Assembly: GCF_023954335.1 (NCBI RefSeq)
Contig: NZ_JAMLIE010000001.1
Coordinates: 2,356,001-2,420,000, forward strand
Reading direction: 5' to 3'
Origin: Aquamicrobium sp.
Lineage (GTDB): Bacteria; Pseudomonadota; Alphaproteobacteria; Rhizobiales; Rhizobiaceae
DNA: 64,000 bases
The translations under genes were made by a program, and so were the position numbers. The notes beneath the pieces were generated by a model. That model had not been told where the DNA came from, ran no database searches, and saw only the letters and a list, made by a program, of their open reading frames with translations. The stretch's first letter is position 1, and the number at the start of each line of letters is the position of its first letter. Below, piece by piece: positions 49,731-57,714 of this stretch.

Positions 49731-49814
49731 GTCGAACGGTTTGGACAGGCCGCCTTTTCCGGCGCATGGTAATGTCGGCGAAAGGTCCAACCCCAATTTT
49801 TCCGACGGTCAACA

Positions 49815-52800
49815 ATGGCATCGAACACGCTGGCATCGCTCCGCACGTCCATCCGCGACAACTACCTGCCCGACGAGGACGCCGCGCTCGCGCGCCTTGT
49901 CAGGTTCGCCGATCTTTCCGACGAGGCCCGCTCGGGGATTTCCGCCCGCGCGGCCGGGCTGGTCGAGGCGGTGCGCGGCGCGTCGAGCCCCGAGCTGATG
50001 GAGATATTCCTTTCCGAGTACGGCCTTTCGACCCGCGAGGGCGTCGCGCTGATGTGCCTTGCCGAGGCGCTGCTGCGCGTGCCGGACGCCGACACGATGG
50101 ACGATCTGATCCGCGACAAGATCGCGCCGCACGACTGGTCGTCGCATTCCGGCTCGTCGTCGATCTTCGTCAACGCCTCGACCTGGGCGCTGATGCTGAC
50201 GGGCCGTGTGCTGGAGGACGGCGAGGGCGGCATCGAGGGCACGCTGCGCTCGATGATCCGGCGGCTGGGCGAGCCGGTGATCCGAAAGGCGGTGTCGGCG
50301 GCGATGCGCGAGATGGGCGAGCAGTTCGTGCTCGGCCGCACCATCGCCGAGGCGATGAAGCGCGGCCGCGACTTCACCAAGAAGGGCTATCTCTATTCCT
50401 TCGACATGCTGGGCGAGGCCGCCCGCACGGAAGGCGACGCGCTGCGCTATCACCGCGCCTATTCGGATGCGATCGGCGCGTTGGCCGAGAGCGCCTCCAG
50501 CGACGACATCGCCCGCAACCACGGCATCTCGGTCAAGCTGTCGGCGATCCACCCGCGCTACGAGGCGACGCAGAAGGAGGCGATGCTGCCCGTGATGGTC
50601 GAGCGGCTGACGACGCTGGCGCTCGCCGCCAGGAAGGCGCGCATGGGCCTCAACGTCGACGCCGAGGAGGCGGACCGGCTCGACCTGTCGCTCGACGTGA
50701 TCGAGCGCACGCTGGAGAATCCCGATCTCGCCGGCTGGGACGGGTTCGGCGTCGTCGTGCAGGCCTACGGCCCGCGCGCCGCCTTCGTCATCGACTGGCT
50801 GCACGCGCTGGCAACAAAGCTCGACCGCCGCATCATGGTGCGCCTCGTCAAGGGCGCGTACTGGGACACCGAGATCAAGCGTGCGCAGGTGATGGGGCTT
50901 TCCGGCTATCCCGTCTTCACCCGCAAGCCCAACACCGACGTCTCCTATATCGCCTGCGCCAGGAAGCTGCTCGGCATGACCGACCGCATCTATCCGCAAT
51001 TCGCCACCCATAACGCCCATACGGTGGCGGCGATCCTCGCTCTTGCAAATGGCCGCAAGGACGCGTTCGAGTTCCAGCGCCTGCACGGCATGGGCGAGGC
51101 GCTGCACGAGGCGGTGCGCGCCAGCGAAGGCACGCGCTGCCGCATCTACGCCCCGGTCGGCGCGCATTCCGACCTTCTCGCCTATCTGGTGCGCCGCCTG
51201 CTGGAGAACGGCGCCAACTCCTCCTTCGTCCACCAGATCGTCGACAAGAGCGTCAGCGCCGCCGAGATCGCCCGCGACCCGTTCGATGCCGTGGCCGCGC
51301 AAGGCCGGGCTGCGAACCCGGCCATCCCGCGCCCGGCGGACATCTTCGGCGCCGGCCGCGCCAACTCCGCCGGCTGGGACATCACCGATCCGGTGACCAT
51401 GGCGCGGATCGAGGAAGGCCGGGCGAAATTCGCCGCGCCGCATCGCTGGAAGGCGGGCGCGGGAAAGAAGGCGCGCCCCGTCGTCGATCCAGCGAAGCCC
51501 GACGAGGTCGTCGGCGAGGTGTTCGAGGCGGATGCCGCCGCCGTCGAGAAAGCCGTCGGCAAGGCGCTGAAGGCGCAGCCGGCATGGGAGAAGACCCCGG
51601 TGGCCGTGCGCGCCGCCGCGCTTTCGAAGGCGGCAGACCTCTACGAGGTCAATGCCGTCGAGTTCTTCGCGCTCTGCGCCCGCGAGGCCGGCAAGACGCT
51701 GGCCGACGCGGTTGCCGAGCTGCGCGAGGCGGTCGATTTCCTGCGCTACTACGCGACCGAGGCCGCCGCCGCCGAGAAGGGGACCAGCGCGCGCGGCGTC
51801 ATCGCCTGCATCTCGCCGTGGAACTTCCCGCTCGCCATCTTCACCGGCCAGGTGGCGGCGGCGCTCGCCACCGGCAACGCGGCGATCGCCAAGCCCGCCG
51901 AGCAGACGCCGCTGATCGCCGCCCGGGCGGTCGCGCTCCTGCAGGAGGCCGGTGTTCCCGCCGACATTCTCCAGCTCATGCCCGGCGACGGCCCCTCGGT
52001 CGGCGCGCCGCTGACGGCCGATCCGCGCATCGCCGGCGTCTGCTTCACCGGCTCGACCGAGGTCGCGCGCATGATCGAACGTCAGCTGGCGAAGACCGCC
52101 GCGCCCGACGCGATGCTGATCGCCGAGACCGGCGGCCTCAACGCCATGATCGTCGATTCGACCGCCCTGCCGGAGCAGGCGGTGCGCGACGTGGTCGCCT
52201 CCGCCTTCCAGAGCGCGGGCCAGCGCTGCTCGGCGCTGCGCGTCCTCTATATCCAGAAGGATGTCGAGGAAAAGGTGCTGGAGATGCTGAAAGGGGCGAT
52301 GGAGGCGCTCAACCTCGACGACCCGTGGCTCGCGTCGACCGATGTCGGCCCGGTGATCGACGACGAGGCGCGCGACGCGCTTCTCGCTTACGCGCGCAAG
52401 ATGGAGGGCGAGGGCAAGCTCGTCGCCCGGCTGAATGCGCCGTCGTCGGGCCGCTTCGTCGCGCCGCACATCCTGCGCGTTGCCGGGATCGGCGAGATGG
52501 AGCGCGAGATGTTCGGCCCCATCCTCCATGTCGCGACCTTCGACGCCGACGACATCGACCGGGTGATCGCGGCGATCAACGGCAGGGGTTACGGCCTCAC
52601 CTTCGGCCTGCACACCCGCATCGACGCGCGGGTGCAGCACCTCATCGACGGCATCCATGCCGGCAACATCTACGTCAACCGCAACCAGATCGGCGCGGTC
52701 GTCGGCTCGCAGCCCTTCGGCGGCGAAGGGCTCTCCGGCACCGGCCCCAAGGCCGGCGGCCCGCATTACCTGCGCCGCTTCCGCAAGGCCGCGTCTGCAG

Positions 52801-53423
52801 GCGGGGCGAAGCCGGCCGATGCGGCCGCCGTCTCGCTTCAGGCGCTGCGCGACCATACGCCCGATGCGTCCCGCGACGGCTGGTCGGCGAGGGCGGACCG
52901 GGTCGAGATCCTGCGCAAGCACCTGCGCGGCAAGGGCGCGTCGGCGATCGCCGCCGCCGCCTCGGTCGATTTCGGTCCCGTCGATCTGCCGGGGCCGACG
53001 GGGGAGGCCAACACGCTGCTGCTCTGCCCGCGCGGCACCGCGCTCTGCCTCGGCCCGGATGCCGACACGCTGCTGGCGCAGGCGATCCAGGCGCTGGCGG
53101 CGGGCAATGCCGTGCTTGCCGTCGCCCGCGGCGCCCGCGCCGCGCTCGCGCCGCTGATCGGCAAGGGATTGCCGCTCGAGGCATTGGAAGGAACGCTCGA
53201 CCCGGCAAATCTCCGCGACATCGACGTCGATGTCGTCGCCTGCGATGCCGATCCCGATACGCTGCGCACACTGCGGACGGCGCTCGCCGGCCGCGACGGG
53301 CCGATCGTGCGGCTGGTGACGCAGGCGATTGACCCGGTGGTCTACGCCCATGAGCGCGCCGTGTGCGTCGACACCACCGCCGCCGGCGGCAATGCCAGCC
53401 TGCTGGCCGCCGCCGACGAGTAG
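49815..53423 (+). CDS. putA: Bifunctional proline dehydrogenase / P5C dehydrogenase
   Basis: PutA oxidises proline to glutamate, with FAD for proline dehydrogenase and NAD+ for the second step. The 1202-residue protein has an arm (about 1-120), the proline dehydrogenase barrel (to about 490, with MVRLVKGAYWDTEIKRAQ), and the aldehyde dehydrogenase (about 560-1010) with catalytic Cys in FQSAGQRCSALR and Glu in LIAETGGLNA. The C-terminal part (about 1050-1200) is the PutA-specific aldehyde dehydrogenase-like tail. No ribbon-helix-helix DNA-binding segment is present, so it is not an autorepressor. Regulated probably by the divergent putR. Confidence 0.96.
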   Translation: MASNTLASLRTSIRDNYLPDEDAALARLVRFADLSDEARSGISARAAGLVEAVRGASSPELMEIFLSEYGLSTREGVALMCLAEALLRVPDADTMDDLIRDKIAPHDWSSHSGSSSIFVNASTWALMLTGRVLEDGEGGIEGTLRSMIRRLGEPVIRKAVSAAMREMGEQFVLGRTIAEAMKRGRDFTKKGYLYSFDMLGEAARTEGDALRYHRAYSDAIGALAESASSDDIARNHGISVKLSAIHPRYEATQKEAMLPVMVERLTTLALAARKARMGLNVDAEEADRLDLSLDVIERTLENPDLAGWDGFGVVVQAYGPRAAFVIDWLHALATKLDRRIMVRLVKGAYWDTEIKRAQVMGLSGYPVFTRKPNTDVSYIACARKLLGMTDRIYPQFATHNAHTVAAILALANGRKDAFEFQRLHGMGEALHEAVRASEGTRCRIYAPVGAHSDLLAYLVRRLLENGANSSFVHQIVDKSVSAAEIARDPFDAVAAQGRAANPAIPRPADIFGAGRANSAGWDITDPVTMARIEEGRAKFAAPHRWKAGAGKKARPVVDPAKPDEVVGEVFEADAAAVEKAVGKALKAQPAWEKTPVAVRAAALSKAADLYEVNAVEFFALCAREAGKTLADAVAELREAVDFLRYYATEAAAAEKGTSARGVIACISPWNFPLAIFTGQVAAALATGNAAIAKPAEQTPLIAARAVALLQEAGVPADILQLMPGDGPSVGAPLTADPRIAGVCFTGSTEVARMIERQLAKTAAPDAMLIAETGGLNAMIVDSTALPEQAVRDVVASAFQSAGQRCSALRVLYIQKDVEEKVLEMLKGAMEALNLDDPWLASTDVGPVIDDEARDALLAYARKMEGEGKLVARLNAPSSGRFVAPHILRVAGIGEMEREMFGPILHVATFDADDIDRVIAAINGRGYGLTFGLHTRIDARVQHLIDGIHAGNIYVNRNQIGAVVGSQPFGGEGLSGTGPKAGGPHYLRRFRKAASAGGAKPADAAAVSLQALRDHTPDASRDGWSARADRVEILRKHLRGKGASAIAAAASVDFGPVDLPGPTGEANTLLLCPRGTALCLGPDADTLLAQAIQALAAGNAVLAVARGARAALAPLIGKGLPLEALEGTLDPANLRDIDVDVVACDADPDTLRTLRTALAGRDGPIVRLVTQAIDPVVYAHERAVCVDTTAAGGNASLLAAADE

Positions 53424-53454
53424 GGCTGAGGCGCGGAAGGTCTCTTGAAAACGA

Positions 53455-53478
53455 AAACCCCGCCGTGAGGCGGGGTTT
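53455..53478. terminator. Bidirectional terminator between putA and the BA14K gene
   Basis: Perfect stem AAACCCCGCC-GTGA-GGCGGGGTTT followed by CCTTT on the plus strand. The genes on both sides point at it, so it probably ends both transcripts. Confidence 0.82.
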
Positions 53479-53519
53479 CCTTTCGGATGGCCGCGAAGGC
53501 CGGTCCGTTATCTGCCATC

Positions 53520-54044
53520 TCAGCCGTAAGGCGACCTGCACTGGCGGCGCGGGCCATTATAGGGCTGGAAGGTGTTGTCCGACGCGCGATACGAACGGTA
53601 GCGGTTGTAGCACCAATCGATATGGGCATTCCCGCGCGGACGATACCGGACCGGGGGCTCGTTGGCGATGGCGCCGCCGATGATCGCGCCGGCGATGAAC
53701 GCTGCCGGCGGGAACCACCAGCCATTATACTGGCGATAGTCCGGACGATGGTGACGATAGCCGCGATGGCCGCGAAGATAATAGTAATCACCGCGACGCT
53801 CCCAGCCGCCGCCATAGCGGGGGCCCGGATGATGGCCACGTCGCCAGTTGCGGTCGCCGCCGCGCCAGTTACGCTCGCCGCGCCACTGACGCTCGCCACG
53901 CCGCCATTCCCGTTCAACCTGAACCTGCGTCGCGCCTTGCTCAACCCATGAGGGCGCAGCTTTCGGCATGGCAAATCCGGGCGTTGTCAACGGCAGCGTG
54001 AACATCATCGCCGCCGCGCACACAGTGGAAACGATCTTGAACAT
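53520..54044 (-). CDS. BA14K family exported protein
   Basis: Exported protein of 174 residues. The Brucella BA14K antigen that names the family was described as lectin-like and immunoreactive. A signal peptide ends near GFAMP. Then comes a Trp/Arg/Gly-rich segment with the period WRGERxW repeated about four times (residues about 48-72), a Tyr/His-rich stretch, a hydrophobic span AAFIAGAIIGGAIA, and the BA14K motif HIDWCYNRYRSYRASDNTFQPYNGPRRQC. ATG 54044 has AGGAG at good spacing; a GTG 3 bases upstream is possible. It converges with putA. Confidence 0.87.
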   Translation of the reverse strand: MFKIVSTVCAAAMMFTLPLTTPGFAMPKAAPSWVEQGATQVQVEREWRRGERQWRGERNWRGGDRNWRRGHHPGPRYGGGWERRGDYYYLRGHRGYRHHRPDYRQYNGWWFPPAAFIAGAIIGGAIANEPPVRYRPRGNAHIDWCYNRYRSYRASDNTFQPYNGPRRQCRSPYG

Positions 54045-54167
54045 CACGTTCTCCTGATGGTCCGTCTATTTGCCCTTCTAGTGCAGAATAACAGGTTTTG
54101 TGCGGGATGGTTCCATAAAAAGTTGTGCCAGCGTACGCCATCGCACCGTCGCACGGCGACCGATTCC

Positions 54168-55379
54168 TCAGCGCAGGATAAGGACACGGCAGGCCTCTCC
54201 GGCCGCGGCCGGCGGCGCATTCGGCACGCGCACGATCAGCGCGTTCGCTCGCGCCAGCGTCTTCAGCATCGACGAATCCTGCGTGGCGAACGGGGTGACG
54301 GAGAGATATTGCCCCTGGACGACCGCTTCGGCGCGCACATAGTCCTGGCGATGGTCGTTCGCCGCCATCGGCGCGGCGAGGATGCCCTCGCGCACGTCCG
54401 GGGCATAGGGCAGACCGGCCAGCGCCGCGACCAGCGGCTTGAGGAACAGGTGCGAGCAGACGAGGCTGGAAACCGGATTTCCCGGCAGGCCGAGCACCCG
54501 CACGTCGCCGAACCGGCCGAACATCAGCGGCTTTCCGGGGCGCATGGCGATCTTCCAGAAGCCGGGCGACATGCCCTCGGCGGCGAGGGCGGAGGCGACG
54601 AGATCGTGCTCGCCGACCGAGGCGCCGCCGAGCGTGACGATCACGTCGGCGCTGACAGCCAGCGCGCGGCGGATCGCGGCGCGCAGCCTTGCCTCGTCGT
54701 CGGGCTCGATGCCGAGATCGGCCACCCGTCCGCCGGCCTGCCCGACCAGCGCCGCGACCCCGTAGGCGTTGCAGGCGACGATCTGGTCCGGTCCTGGCGG
54801 CGTGCCGGGAGGCACCAGCTCGCTGCCGGTCGACAGGATGGCGACCAGCGGCCGGCGCACGACCGGAACCGCTGCCCCGCCGGTGGCGGCGGCCAGCGCC
54901 AACGCGGCGGCGTCGAGGACGCGGCCCCTTGCCAGCACCGCTTCGCCGGCGGCGAAATCGAGGCCGGCGCGGCGGATATGGCGCCCGGCGGCGGCGCTTT
55001 CGCGCGCTGTGACGGTGCCGTCCGCGCCGGCATCGGCGTCTTCCTGGATCAGGATCGCATCCGCGCCGTCGGGAACCGGCGCGCCGGTGAAGATGCGCAC
55101 GGCCTCGCCGGGGCAGATGCTGCCAGCGAATCGCCGGCCGGCAACCGAGCGGCCGACGAGCGCAAGCGTCGCCGGCACGGTTGCGACATCGGCCGCACGC
55201 ACGGCATAGCCGTCCATGGCCGAGGCGGGGAAGGGCGGCTGCGCCCGCGCGGCGACGATGTCGGCGGCGAGGGCACGGCCAGCGGCCTCGTGGAGAGGAA
55301 CGTCTTCCGCCGGAAGGGGCAGGACGCCGTCGAAGATCCGCGCCAGCGCCTCGTCGACCGGCAGGAGGCCGGCGGCCAT
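54168..55379 (-). CDS. moeA: Molybdopterin molybdenumtransferase MoeA
   Basis: MoeA inserts molybdate into adenylylated molybdopterin. The 403-residue product has PPFPASAMDGYAVRAAD, VLGLPGNPVSSLVCSHLFLKPL and VTLGGASVGEHDLV, marks of the MoeA/MogA fold with Asp and Ser at the active site. ATG 55379 sits one base beyond the moaC stop (TGACATG), so it is coupled. Its operon with trpDC and moaC is as in S. meliloti. lexA, which often follows moeA there, does not follow here; the next gene is BA14K. Confidence 0.95.
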   Translation of the reverse strand: MAAGLLPVDEALARIFDGVLPLPAEDVPLHEAAGRALAADIVAARAQPPFPASAMDGYAVRAADVATVPATLALVGRSVAGRRFAGSICPGEAVRIFTGAPVPDGADAILIQEDADAGADGTVTARESAAAGRHIRRAGLDFAAGEAVLARGRVLDAAALALAAATGGAAVPVVRRPLVAILSTGSELVPPGTPPGPDQIVACNAYGVAALVGQAGGRVADLGIEPDDEARLRAAIRRALAVSADVIVTLGGASVGEHDLVASALAAEGMSPGFWKIAMRPGKPLMFGRFGDVRVLGLPGNPVSSLVCSHLFLKPLVAALAGLPYAPDVREGILAAPMAANDHRQDYVRAEAVVQGQYLSVTPFATQDSSMLKTLARANALIVRVPNAPPAAAGEACRVLILR

Positions 55380-55380
55380 G

Positions 55381-55863
55381 TCAGTCCGCCTGCCTGCGGT
55401 AATCGCCCGACTTGCCGCCACGCTTCTCGACGAGCCGTATGCCGGTGACGGTCATCTCGCGGTCCACGGCCTTGGCCATGTCGTAGACGGTCAGGCACGC
55501 GACGGACGCCGCCGTCAGCGCCTCCATCTCGACGCCGGTCTTGCCGGTGACGCGGGCGAGCGCAGTGACACGCAGGCCGGGCAGCGCCTCGTCCGGCACG
55601 ATGTCGACCGACACCTTGGTCAGCAGCAGGGGGTGGCAGAGCGGTATCAGCTCATGGGTGCGCTTGGCAGCCATGATGCCGGCGATCCGCGCCGTGGCGA
55701 TCACGTCGCCCTTCTTGGCGTTGCCCTCGAGGATGAGCGCCAGCGTTTCCGGCTTCATGACGACCGCGCCCTCGGCGATCGCCGTGCGCTCGGTTTCGTC
55801 CTTGCCGCCGACATCGACCATGTCGGCCTCGCCGCTCGCGCCGATGTGGGTGAGCGAGGCCAT
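55381..55863 (-). CDS. moaC: Cyclic pyranopterin monophosphate synthase MoaC
   Basis: MoaC forms cyclic pyranopterin monophosphate, the first intermediate of molybdenum cofactor synthesis after MoaA. The 160-residue protein has MVDVGGKDETERTAIAEG, KRTHELIPLCHPLLLTKV and the active region CLTVYDMAKAVDREM. Length is typical. It sits 3 bases after trpC and one base before moeA. moaA, moaB, moaD and moaE are not in the window. Confidence 0.96.
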   Translation of the reverse strand: MASLTHIGASGEADMVDVGGKDETERTAIAEGAVVMKPETLALILEGNAKKGDVIATARIAGIMAAKRTHELIPLCHPLLLTKVSVDIVPDEALPGLRVTALARVTGKTGVEMEALTAASVACLTVYDMAKAVDREMTVTGIRLVEKRGGKSGDYRRQAD

Positions 55864-55866
55864 GGC

Positions 55867-56667
55867 CTATTCCGTCAGCCCGAGCAGGGCGCGGGTCGCA
55901 GCGGTGACGTCGTCCTGCCGCATTAGGCTCTCGCCGACGAGGAAGGTCTCGATTCCGCTTTCCTTCAGGCGCAGGCAGTCGGCATGGGTGAAGATGCCGC
56001 TTTCGCCGATGACGAGCTTGCCGGCGGGAATGAGCCGCGCCAGCCGCTCCGACGTTTCGAGACCGACCTCGAAGGTGCGCAAATTGCGGTTGTTGATGCC
56101 GAGGAGCGGCGAGGAAAGATGCTTCAGCGCGCGCTCCAGCTCCGCCTCGTCGTGGACCTCGACCAGAACGTCCATGCCGAGGCCGTGCGCCTCGTCCTCG
56201 AGCGCCTTGGCCTCGTCGTCGGTGAGGCTGGCCATGATGACGAGGATCGCGTCCGCGCCCCAGCTCCGCGCCTCGTGAACCTGATAGGGCTCGAACATGA
56301 AGTCCTTGCGCAGGGCGGGGAGGGCAGTCGCGTCGCGCGCCTGCATCAGGAACTCGGGCGCACCCTGGAAGGACGGGCGATCCGTCAGCACCGAAAGGCA
56401 GGCCGCGCCGCCGGCCTCATAGGCGCGGGCGAGCGAGGGCGGGTCGAAATCGGCGCGGATCAGCCCCTTGGACGGGCTCGCCTTCTTGATCTCGGTGATC
56501 AGCGCCAGAAGCCCGGCGCGATGCTTCGCCTCCAGCGCGGCGCGGAAACCGCGCGGCGGGGCGGCACCGGCGGCGCGCGCCCTGACCTCGGCGAGCGGCA
56601 GCGCCGCCTTGGCGGCGGCGATCTCCTCGCGCTTGTATGCCTCGATCCGGCGCAGGATGTCGCTCAT
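55867..56667 (-). CDS. trpC: Indole-3-glycerol phosphate synthase
   Basis: TrpC closes the indole ring from CdRP in tryptophan synthesis. Single-domain TIM barrel of 266 residues. The catalytic Glu and Lys pattern ITEIKKASPSKGLIR, the Lys in LRKDFMFEPYQ, ILVIMASL, GINNRNLRTFEV and VGESLMRQDD are all present. ATG overlaps the trpD stop (ATGA). It is not fused to TrpF. Its position trpD-trpC-moaC-moeA is the rhizobial order. Confidence 0.96.
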   Translation of the reverse strand: MSDILRRIEAYKREEIAAAKAALPLAEVRARAAGAAPPRGFRAALEAKHRAGLLALITEIKKASPSKGLIRADFDPPSLARAYEAGGAACLSVLTDRPSFQGAPEFLMQARDATALPALRKDFMFEPYQVHEARSWGADAILVIMASLTDDEAKALEDEAHGLGMDVLVEVHDEAELERALKHLSSPLLGINNRNLRTFEVGLETSERLARLIPAGKLVIGESGIFTHADCLRLKESGIETFLVGESLMRQDDVTAATRALLGLTE

Positions 56668-57704
56668 GCCCCAGTCCCCCGGTTGGAGACCGTTCCCCGG
56701 TTGGAGACGTGGCCGAGCAGCTCCAGCACCGAAAGGGCCGAGCCGTTGTCGATCGAATGCGAGGCGATCTCGACGCCTTCGACGAGGGTTCTGGCCTTGC
56801 CGGCGACGACCAGCGCGCCGGCGGCGTTCAGCACAGCGATGTCGCGATAGGCGTTCTTCGCGCCGGCCAGCACGGCGCGCAGCGCGGCGGCGTTGTGGGC
56901 TGCGTCCGCGCCCTTGAGATCCTGCGGGTCGGCGCGGGGCAGGCCCGCTTCCTCGGGCGTCACCTCGAAGGTGCGGACCACGCCGTTCTCCAGCGCCGCC
57001 ACCTGCGTCGTGCCGGTCGTCGTCATCTCGTCGAGGCCGTCGCCATGGACGACCCAGACCGCTTCCGAGCCGAGCTCCTTCAGCACGTGCGCCACCGGCT
57101 CGACCCATTGCGGCGAGAAGACGCCGACGAGCTGGCGCTTGACGCCGGCCGGATTGGACAGCGGCCCGAGAAGGTTGAAGATGGTGCGGGTGCCGAGCTC
57201 GACGCGCGTCGGCCCGACATGGCGCATCGCCGAATGATGCAGCGGCGCGAACATGAAGCCGACGCCGGCCTCGCCGATGCAGGTCGAGATCGCGTCCGGG
57301 CCGATCTCGATATTGATGCCGAGCGCGGCGAGGGCGTCGGCCGCGCCGGATTTCGACGACAGCGCCCGGTTGCCGTGCTTGGCCACGGGCACGCCCGCGC
57401 CGGCGACGATGAAGGCGGCGCAGGTCGAGACGTTGTAGGAGCCGGAGGCGTCGCCGCCGGTGCCGACGATGTCGATGGCGCCGGCCGGCGCCTTCACCGG
57501 CAGCATCTTGGCGCGCATGGTGGCGACGGCGCCGGAAATCTCGGCCACAGTCTCGCCGCGCACGCGCAGCGCCATCAGGAAGCCGCCGATCTGGCTCGGC
57601 GTCGCCTCGCCCGACATGATGACGTCGAACGCCTCGCGCGCTTCCTCGAAGGACAGCGGCGTGCCGTTGGCCACCTTGGCGATATGGGCTTTCAGGTCCG
57701 CCAT
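56664..57704 (-). CDS. trpD: Anthranilate phosphoribosyltransferase
   Basis: TrpD joins anthranilate and PRPP. The 346-residue protein has VGTGGDASGSYNVSTCAAFIVAG, which binds the PRPP, KHGNRALSSKSGAADALAALG and FLLGPLSNPAG-like FNLLGPLSNP. The C-terminus holds a tandem duplication of six residues, VSNRGT, from an 18-base repeat at about 56677-56714. It is coupled by ATGA to trpC and starts 10 bases after the ppiD stop. Tryptophan attenuation is not visible at its start, so transcription probably comes from upstream. Confidence 0.96.
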   Translation of the reverse strand: MADLKAHIAKVANGTPLSFEEAREAFDVIMSGEATPSQIGGFLMALRVRGETVAEISGAVATMRAKMLPVKAPAGAIDIVGTGGDASGSYNVSTCAAFIVAGAGVPVAKHGNRALSSKSGAADALAALGINIEIGPDAISTCIGEAGVGFMFAPLHHSAMRHVGPTRVELGTRTIFNLLGPLSNPAGVKRQLVGVFSPQWVEPVAHVLKELGSEAVWVVHGDGLDEMTTTGTTQVAALENGVVRTFEVTPEEAGLPRADPQDLKGADAAHNAAALRAVLAGAKNAYRDIAVLNAAGALVVAGKARTLVEGVEIASHSIDNGSALSVLELLGHVSNRGTVSNRGTGA

Positions 57705-57714
57705 CCGCGCGGCC

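Noticed and set aside
49809..53351. Uninterrupted 1180-codon frame on the minus strand opposite putA
   Set aside because: It mirrors putA codons. In GC-rich genes antisense frames lack stops. The product has no family motifs and an Arg/His/Gly-rich composition.
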